Shown here piece after piece: positions 52,662 to 57,508 of a DNA stretch of 57,508 bases (its first letter is position 1; each line of letters begins with the position of its first letter). The DNA lies in contig JAETRU010000017.1 in NCBI GenBank assembly GCA_021769965.1, positions 1 through 57,508 of the forward strand. Reading direction: 5' to 3'. Under the pieces are notes generated by a model. That model did not search any database and had not been told where the DNA came from. It worked only from the letters and a program-made list of their open reading frames with translations. A program made the position numbers and the translations under genes. Source of the DNA: Eubacterium sp. GTDB lineage: Bacteria; Bacillota; Clostridia; Peptostreptococcales; Anaerovoracaceae.

Positions 52662-53724
52662 CGATCTCTATCGCCTCCTCTTCCTTGGACTGCGGCTTAT
52701 GCATGATCTGGATATTTTCCGGGATCACGTCCAGACTCACCTTTGTTCCTACCGGATAGCTGGTAGTGTTCTGCGCCAGCCAGGTGAAACCGCCCGCCTC
52801 GATCTCCATCTCATAGTGGACACCGATGAAAACGTTATGGGTCACCTCGCCGTCCAGACGGCCCGCGCCCGGCTTTCCAATGATCAGGTCCTCCGGCCGG
52901 ATGACTACGTCCACCGGCCTGTTGCGGCCAAAGCCGTCGTCGATGCACGGAAATACGGTGTCACAGATCCTGACGACAAAGTCCTCCACCATGACGCCGT
53001 CGATGATGTTGCTGTCTCCGATAAAATCTGCAACAAAGGCGTTCTCCGGCTCGTTGTATATCTCTTCCGGCGTACCCATCTGCTGGATATAGCCGCCGTT
53101 CATTACCACCACCTTGTCGCTCATGGTCAGAGCCTCCTCCTGATCATGAGTCACGTAAATAAAGGTAATGCCAAGCTCGTTTTTCAGGCGGATGAGCTCA
53201 TACTGCATATCCTGACGCAGCTTCAGATCCAGTGCCCCCAGAGGCTCATCCAGAAGCAGTACCTTCGGCTCGTTGACAATGGCCCGTGCCATGGCGATAC
53301 GCTGCTGCTGTCCGCCGGAGAGCTGATCGATCTTCCGTTTCTCATACCCTTCCAGATTGACAAGCTTCAGCGCATATTTTACCTTGTCACGGATATAGCT
53401 TTCACTTTTGCCGCTGATCTTAAGGCCAAAGGCGATGTTCTGCTGCACGTTCATGTGAGGAAAGAGGGCATACTTCTGAAATACCGTATTAATATGCCGC
53501 TTGTTTGGCGGTACGCTGGTAATGTCCCTGCCTTCAAAAAAAACCTGACCGCTGTCCGGTTTCGCGAAGCCTCCCACGATCCGGAGAGTCGTCGTCTTGC
53601 CGCATCCGGAAGGACCCAGCAGCGTGATGAATTCATTCTGATTCACCGTAAGATTAAAATCGTCCAATACCAATGTGTCATCAAATGACTTTGAGATGTT
53701 TCTGAGTTCAATAAGTGATGCCAT
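52654..53724 (-). CDS. potA: Spermidine/putrescine ABC transporter ATPase PotA
   Basis: 356-aa ATP-binding subunit. Walker [14 protein letters not shown]-loop, signature [14 protein letters not shown], Walker [13 protein letters not shown] and the H-loop THDQEEAL are all present (residues about 35-205), followed by a C-terminal TOBE domain (from [12 protein letters not shown]). The start follows AGGAAAGGACAGGAA. Located 34 bases after the cupin regulator gene in regulator-potA-potB-potCD. Confidence 0.97.
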   Translation of the reverse strand: MASLIELRNISKSFDDTLVLDDFNLTVNQNEFITLLGPSGCGKTTTLRIVGGFAKPDSGQVFFEGRDITSVPPNKRHINTVFQKYALFPHMNVQQNIAFGLKISGKSESYIRDKVKYALKLVNLEGYEKRKIDQLSGGQQQRIAMARAIVNEPKVLLLDEPLGALDLKLRQDMQYELIRLKNELGITFIYVTHDQEEALTMSDKVVVMNGGYIQQMGTPEEIYNEPENAFVADFIGDSNIIDGVMVEDFVVRICDTVFPCIDDGFGRNRPVDVVIRPEDLIIGKPGAGRLDGEVTHNVFIGVHYEMEIEAGGFTWLAQNTTSYPVGTKVSLDVIPENIQIMHKPQSKEEEAIEIDV

Positions 53725-53758
53725 TTCCTGTCCTTTCCTACTAAATGATTTATGTCTG

Positions 53759-54292
53759 CTAGAAGCTTGGAGGTGTGCTGACCCAGATCAGGCGCGCGCC
53801 TCTTCTGGATGAGATATAGTGCTTCTTCTCCGGCTTGTAATAGAAGGATTCCCCTGCCCGGGCCGCAAAGGTCTGCTTGCCCAGATGGATCGTCACCTCG
53901 CCCTTCAGCACGTAGCCGAATTCCTCCCCCTCGTGAGGATTATCAGGATAGGTCTCCCCGCCCGCCTTCAATGTCAGACGGATCGGTTCCATCATGTTCT
54001 TCTGGGCGTTGGGAATGATCCATTCTATTTTGCTGTCGAGCTCCATATCCTCCTTCTCGAAATAGTCATCGCTGCGAAACACGACCTGTTCATCGCTGTC
54101 CCCCGCGAAGAATTCCGCCACTGAGATTCCCAGACACTGAAGGATGTCCGCCAGCGTCGCGATAGACGGTGAGGTCAGATCACGTTCCAGCTGGGAAATA
54201 AATCCCTTTGACAGCTCCGCCCGGTCCGCCAGTTCCTCCTGCGTCAGACCTTTGGCGATTCGCAGCTCCTTGATTTTCGAGCCTATTTCCAT
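53759..54292 (-). CDS. XRE-cupin transcriptional regulator of polyamine uptake
   Basis: 177-aa regulator. XRE helix-turn-helix at residues 3-58 ([54 protein letters not shown]) and a C-terminal cupin_2 domain (about 105-172: [32 protein letters not shown]). Proteins with this layout, such as PuuR, often sense polyamines. The ATG at 54292 follows GAGGTGAAAACA; a 16-codon longer reading lacks support. First gene of the pot operon, with a palindrome just downstream of its own promoter, so autorepression is likely. Confidence 0.92.
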   Translation of the reverse strand: MEIGSKIKELRIAKGLTQEELADRAELSKGFISQLERDLTSPSIATLADILQCLGISVAEFFAGDSDEQVVFRSDDYFEKEDMELDSKIEWIIPNAQKNMMEPIRLTLKAGGETYPDNPHEGEEFGYVLKGEVTIHLGKQTFAARAGESFYYKPEKKHYISSRRGARLIWVSTPPSF

Positions 54293-54357
54293 TGTTTTCA
54301 CCTCTGATTCTTCTGCCTGTATATCTTCTCTTGAAATCACAAAGATTGTAAACCCTG

Positions 54358-54376
54358 AGTTTAGTATTTCTAAACT
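54358..54376. promoter_or_regulatory. Candidate operator of the pot operon regulator
   Basis: 19-bp dyad AGTTTAG-TATTT-CTAAACT with perfect 7-bp arms, lying about 15-33 bases downstream of the -10 box, where a bound XRE protein would block transcription. Confidence 0.65.
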
Positions 54377-54390
54377 TCAGTGCAAGACAT

Positions 54391-54418
54391 ATTATACGCT
54401 TTTTATATGGACTGTCAA
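54391..54418 (-). promoter_or_regulatory. Sigma-A promoter of the pot operon
   Basis: Minus strand consensus TTGACA (54413-54418), 16 bases, TATAAT (54391-54396). Confidence 0.9.
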
Positions 54419-54435
54419 TAGCAAAAAACAAAAAA

Positions 54436-54474
54436 ACGCACAAAAAATAGACGAATCACTGCGATCGTCTATTT
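54436..54474 (-). terminator. Terminator of the carD-like gene
   Basis: Arms AAATAGACG (54445-54453) and CGTCTATTT (54466-54474), followed on the minus strand by TTTGTGCGTTTTTTT. Confidence 0.82.
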
Positions 54475-54483
54475 CTGTGAAAA

Positions 54484-54996
54484 TCATCCTATTTCGTCGT
54501 TCAGCCGGTTCTGAATGTAAGTCTGCACATCCTCCCTCGAAATGTTCAGGGCAGCGGCAAATTCTCCGAAAAGCAGGTCTTCTGCCCTCTTCATGAATTT
54601 CTTATCGATCTGCCCCAGGTGGCGGTTCTGCTTCATTGCGTCCATCTTCTTCTGATGGATCGATTTAGTCAGTTTCAACAGGTCGAGGCATCTGTGAGTA
54701 TCTAAGACCGACTGATAGTACTTGGTCAATTTCTGCATACTGCTGTTCTTATAGATCTCGGTATGGATCTGCGGAATATTATCTATCAGATCCTTGGCTT
54801 CGTCCTCTGTGATCACCGGACGCATAAATACTTTATCGTTGTTTACCGGCGCATAGATCACGCCGCTCTGATACAGCGGCTCCAGCACGTAATACAGCCT
54901 GTCCTCATCTTCTGCGGCGAATTCCGGCGTCGTTATGTCAGATACCCTGCAGACACCTGTACTGCCGTACATGACAAGGTCATTGATTTCATACAT
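54484..54996 (-). CDS. CarD family transcriptional regulator
   Basis: 170-aa protein. The N-terminal RNA-polymerase-interacting domain (YEINDLVMYGSTGVCRVSDI...YYVLEPLYQSGVIYAPVNN, residues 1-58, as in CarD and the TRCF RID) is followed by a helical domain (about 65-165). CarD proteins bind the RNA polymerase beta subunit and stabilise open complexes. AAAGGAGATGTGAGTTTTTAG precedes the start. Single gene with its own promoter and terminator. Confidence 0.9.
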   Translation of the reverse strand: MYEINDLVMYGSTGVCRVSDITTPEFAAEDEDRLYYVLEPLYQSGVIYAPVNNDKVFMRPVITEDEAKDLIDNIPQIHTEIYKNSSMQKLTKYYQSVLDTHRCLDLLKLTKSIHQKKMDAMKQNRHLGQIDKKFMKRAEDLLFGEFAAALNISREDVQTYIQNRLNDEIG

Positions 54997-55036
54997 CTAA
55001 AAACTCACATCTCCTTTCCTGGCATTTATTCCTACA

Positions 55037-55048
55037 TATATTATAACA
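55037..55048 (-). promoter_or_regulatory. Extended -10 promoter of the carD-like gene
   Basis: Minus strand TGT-TATAAT (TATAAT at 55040-55045), with a possible TTACAT 18 bases upstream as -35. Confidence 0.65.
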
Positions 55049-55147
55049 CTAATTGGCAATTTCATGTAAGTTTTTTTATTTACAATTTCAAAAAAATTCC
55101 CGCTTCACCATAAAACCACATTCAGAAGGGTTCTTCGCTGTTTTTCG

Positions 55148-56086
55148 TCAGAACTGCGCGACCTCCGGATCAGCTTCCTCTGCTGGCTCCACAGCCGTGC
55201 AGTAAAGTACCGGCCCCGCCTCTCCATAAGTCTCGTCCTCTTCCACCTTCACCTTTGCTGTAATGGTGATCCAGCTTCCGTGAGTCATCTCAGCCGCCCG
55301 GTCCCATTTGCAGACCAGTCCCGCAAACTGAATATCTTCCACGCAGCAGGTCATGACATGGCGTCCGAAGACAAATTTGTCCTCCGGCAGGCCGCCGCCC
55401 AGAGCGCAGCGCCCTTTGACACGCAGCGTTTTGCCGTCGTACTTGTCCTGTTCCTCGTTAATGTCCCGATACCACTCCGCGAAGGCGTTGTCAGCGATAT
55501 CGATCAGCGGCGCGTTGAGGTCAAAGGGCAGCGGATCTTTGATGTCGTCCAGCTCCACGTCGTCCTTGTCATACTCGTAGAGGATCTGGCTCTTGCGGTT
55601 TACAGCCCGGACGATCTTATGGAACGCCATCTTGTCAAACCCTCTCTCGCACCGGTTAAAAACAACCAGCTCAGCGCTCTTCAGCTTATCATAAACCAGC
55701 TGGCGCATATTCTGATTATAGGTCAGAAAGGTGCCCGCGTCGGCAAAGCACATCTCCTGATAGGTGACCCACTCGTCAGGCATATTGCGGTAGATGGTAT
55801 CCAGCCCCCACATGCCGTTATACTCTACAATGACCCGCTCTACCCGGTGGGCGAGCTGCAGCTCACGCAGACGCTCAGTCGTCAGTTCCTCTTCCTTCTC
55901 TACAGGTTCGATGAACACATTGGTGCCGAAAAAACGGCTTTTGTGATACTCTTCTTCGCCTTCCTCGCACAGAAGCAGCAAAGTCCGCTCTCCCGCGTTG
56001 AAATCATTGCCTTCCAGCGCTTCCTGAATAAAGGTGGTCTTGCCGCTTTCCAGAAATCCTGTGAACAAATATACTGGTATTTCCAT
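55148..56086 (-). CDS. CobW-type GTPase fused to a YcgQ/DUF1980-like domain
   Basis: 312 aa. The N-terminal G3E GTPase has the P-loop GFLESGKTTF and VERVIVEYNGMWG, but the CxCC metal motif of classical CobW proteins is absent and the NKxD motif reads NRCE. From about residue 215 a beta-rich domain follows (GKTLRVKGRCALGGGLPEDKFVFGRHVMTCCVEDIQFAGLVCKW..GPVLYCTAVEPAEEADPEVAQF), resembling the C-terminal domain of YcgQ (DUF1980), which is usually in a separate protein paired with the YcgR permease. It lies 21 bases after the His-rich CobW gene. A part in metal trafficking is inferred. Confidence 0.8.
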   Translation of the reverse strand: MEIPVYLFTGFLESGKTTFIQEALEGNDFNAGERTLLLLCEEGEEEYHKSRFFGTNVFIEPVEKEEELTTERLRELQLAHRVERVIVEYNGMWGLDTIYRNMPDEWVTYQEMCFADAGTFLTYNQNMRQLVYDKLKSAELVVFNRCERGFDKMAFHKIVRAVNRKSQILYEYDKDDVELDDIKDPLPFDLNAPLIDIADNAFAEWYRDINEEQDKYDGKTLRVKGRCALGGGLPEDKFVFGRHVMTCCVEDIQFAGLVCKWDRAAEMTHGSWITITAKVKVEEDETYGEAGPVLYCTAVEPAEEADPEVAQF

Positions 56087-56107
56087 AATCTTCTCAGAAC
56101 CTCCCTT

Positions 56108-57154
56108 TTACAGTCCGAACAGTTCTCTGATATTTTCCTCGTCGATCCCGGCGCCGATGACACAGAGCATGCCTGTTACAGCTGCGCTTCCGGTACGGAC
56201 ATCCGGCTCGCCCGGTACATAGTCAAAGTGGATCCACTGGCCGTCTTCACCTTCCACGATACCCTTCGCGCGCAGTACCTGGCCATACTCACCGATATTG
56301 GACAGGGCCGCCAAAGCTTTTTCGATCTGTTCTGTGGTAAATTTATGCGTCGTTTCCATACCTACGCTCTGGAACACCTCGTCAGCATGGTGGTGATGAT
56401 GACCGTGGTCGTGATCATGGTGATGATGGTCATGGTCGTGTTCATGATCGTGGCAGCCGCAGTCGCAGTGGTCATCGTGGTCATGATGGTGTTCATGCTC
56501 GTCATGGTCGTGGTGATGATGCGCCTCTTCCGCAAGATGAGCCAGCTGAGCAGACAGCGTATTCTTTTGCTCCATGGTCTCCAGGATCTGAGTGCCGGTG
56601 ATCTCCTCCCAAGGGGTCGTCACAATAGAAGCCTCTTTGTTATGCTCCCGCATCAAAGCCACGGCAGCATCCAGCTTTGCCTGTGAAAGTCCTGTAGTAT
56701 GGCTCAGGATGATGGAGCTGGCATGCTCGATCTGATTATTGAAAAACTCGCCGAAATTCTGCATATACATCTTCGCTTTCTTGGCGTCGACCACCGTAGT
56801 GAATCCATTGAGCTGGATCCGGTCGTCATGAAGGTTTTCTACAGCCATGATCACATCGCTGAGCTTGCCTACGCCGGAAGGCTCGATGAGAATGCGGTCC
56901 GGAGCAAATTCACTGATGACTTTCTCCAGCGCACGTCCAAAATCGCCTACCAGCGAGCAGCAGATACAGCCGGAATTCATCTCGTTGATCTGTACACCGG
57001 CATCCTTTAAGAATCCGCCGTCTATACCGATCTCGCCGAATTCATTTTCTATCAAAACGATCTGTTCGCCCTTATAGGCTTCTTCAATAAGCTTTTTAAT
57101 CAGAGTGGTCTTTCCGGCCCCTAAAAATCCAGAAAAAATGTCTACTTTCGTCAT
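56108..57154 (-). CDS. CobW/G3E metallochaperone GTPase with His-rich insert
   Basis: 348 aa. P-loop GFLGAGKTTLIKKL, ENEFGEIGIDGG, the metal-binding CxCC in NSGCICCSLVGDFG (Cys63-65-66), and EPSGVGKLSDV define the COG0523 family. Between the GTPase and the C-terminal CobW_C domain is a segment (about residues 212-256) with 26 His and three Cys, a likely zinc, nickel or cobalt store. Start ATG 57154, with GAGATGAT upstream. First gene of the pair. No clear Zur box is visible. Confidence 0.9.
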   Translation of the reverse strand: MTKVDIFSGFLGAGKTTLIKKLIEEAYKGEQIVLIENEFGEIGIDGGFLKDAGVQINEMNSGCICCSLVGDFGRALEKVISEFAPDRILIEPSGVGKLSDVIMAVENLHDDRIQLNGFTTVVDAKKAKMYMQNFGEFFNNQIEHASSIILSHTTGLSQAKLDAAVALMREHNKEASIVTTPWEEITGTQILETMEQKNTLSAQLAHLAEEAHHHHDHDEHEHHHDHDDHCDCGCHDHEHDHDHHHHDHDHGHHHHHADEVFQSVGMETTHKFTTEQIEKALAALSNIGEYGQVLRAKGIVEGEDGQWIHFDYVPGEPDVRTGSAAVTGMLCVIGAGIDEENIRELFGL

Positions 57155-57188
57155 GGTTATCATCTCTTTCTCTAAAAATTTTCTATCT

Positions 57189-57197
57189 TTTAGTATA
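57189..57197 (-). promoter_or_regulatory. Extended -10 promoter of the CobW pair
   Basis: Minus strand TGG-TATACT (TATACT at 57192-57197); the -35 (GTGAGA at 17 bases) is weak, so an activator or a different sigma context is possible. Confidence 0.55.
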
Positions 57198-57403
57198 CCA
57201 CAAACTGGATGGTTTCTCACGCTTTTTTGAAGAAAACCTGTCTAAACTTTACTGACATGTTACGAGTTATGATTCGCAGTTGATCTGCCGCCGCTTTTTT
57301 CGCTTTTTTGCATTCATACGGCGGGCTCCCTGCTCAGCACGCCATATTTTGATAGAAATCTCTTTCCATACGGCGTTTTGCTTCTGTCTGCGGAAAAAAC
57401 CAT

Positions 57404-57474
57404 CCACGCGTCAAACGCGTGGTTTTCATTTGTCGGGCAAAGCCCTCTACTCCTCGCGAACACGTCAAACGTGT
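57404..57474. repeat. Row of triloop mini-hairpins (right copy of CAA-triloop element)
   Basis: CCACGCGT-CAA-ACGCGTGG at 57404-57422 followed by TTTT (same core as 78-100), GGGC-AAA-GCCC at about 57435-57445, and ACACGT-CAA-ACGTGT at 57460-57474. The last 288 bases of the window (57221-57508) contain no gene I can support; two copies of CATACGGCG (57315, 57367) are also present. Confidence 0.55.
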
Positions 57475-57508
57475 AAAGCTAAATCTGCCAGCTGCGAGTG
57501 CTATAACT

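Noticed and set aside
52588-53688. Plus-strand ORF of 366 aa opposite potA
   Set aside because: Shadow; potA has all ABC motifs on the minus strand.
56380-56525. Tandem-repeat-like stretch of CATGGTGATG-type units
   Set aside because: It encodes the in-frame His/Asp-rich insert of the CobW protein, so it is low-complexity coding sequence, not a non-coding repeat or CRISPR.
55280-56686. Long plus-strand ORF (468 aa) with runs of Val, Met and Ile near its end
   Set aside because: It is the reverse complement of the two CobW genes; the Val/Met-rich part is the antisense of the His-rich stretch, and there is no ribosome site.
1-57508. Search by eye for tRNA, rRNA, CRISPR arrays, transposases, integrases and T-box leaders
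   Set aside because: None found; all gaps over 200 bases are accounted for by promoters, terminators or short palindromes.

Overview
The window reads as a chromosomal segment of a low-to-mid G+C Gram-positive anaerobe, most likely class Clostridia. The reasons are a HrcA/CIRCE-controlled hrcA-grpE-dnaK-dnaJ operon, strong AGGAGG ribosome sites, sigma-A type promoters, SpoIIM-family and spore-type amidase genes, and a set of peptide and amino-acid genes typical of amino-acid-fermenting Clostridia (Eubacteriales, possibly the Anaerovoracaceae/Family XIII group; the family is a guess). I see 47 protein genes, no rRNA, tRNA, transposase, prophage or CRISPR array. Genes are densely packed, mostly on the minus strand, in short operons separated by clear intrinsic terminators.

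Layout. 0.1-5.0 kb: heat-shock operon behind a perfect CIRCE. 5.2-9.1 kb (+): an iodotyrosine-deiodinase-like nitroreductase, then a PepV-type dipeptidase with a YfcC-family carrier. 9.2-11.1 kb (-): ECF sigma factor with a membrane-anchored probable anti-sigma factor. 11.2-15.5 kb: an amino-acid dehydrogenase plus Na+/amino-acid symporter operon, a transferred-looking nucleotidyltransferase, and a GntR/FadR-type regulator; the same palindrome sits in the dehydrogenase promoter and in the regulator's own promoter, so I infer one autoregulated circuit. 15.7-18.1 kb: an OFA-family transporter and a HTH-Uma2 fusion. 18.2-24.8 kb (-): bipA, fluoride channel, MscS channel, pyruvate carboxylase. 25.2-32.2 kb (-): a methyltransferase, a cortex-type amidase, and a tightly coupled lemA / DUF2207 / SUV3-like helicase / SpoIIM-like operon. 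32.5-36.0 kb: glutamate symporter plus arginase-fold enzyme with a divergent LysR regulator. 36.0-38.1 kb (-): MATE exporter and uracil-DNA glycosylase. 38.3-42.9 kb (+): an apparently leaderless DUF6873-like gene, an Elp3-like radical SAM protein, an ACT protein, UPF0210 protein and ferredoxin-type aldo/keto reductase. 43.0-44.6 kb (-): J-domain protein and DUF5685. 44.7-47.2 kb (+): large secreted GH25 muramidase with mosaic composition. 47.3-49.9 kb (-): an adenylate-forming ligase with an E2-like acyltransferase lacking the usual catalytic His. 50.0-54.3 kb (-): cupin-regulator-potA-potB-potCD polyamine importer with a permease/binding-protein fusion. 54.5-55.0 kb: CarD-like regulator. 55.1-57.2 kb (-): two CobW-type GTPases, one with a long His-rich insert and one fused to a YcgQ/DUF1980-like domain.

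The best candidates for something undescribed are (1) the four-gene lemA-DUF2207-SUV3 helicase-spoIIM unit joined by stop/start overlaps, (2) the E2-like/ligase pair with a His-to-Glu change in the acyltransferase motif, (3) the paired CobW GTPases, and (4) the GntR palindrome circuit. There are also several unexplained intergenic palindromes: a cluster of six TTTCGTA/TACGAAA copies near 43 kb and a CAA-triloop hairpin that occurs at both ends of the window. All function calls rest on motif recognition by eye; no database search was run.
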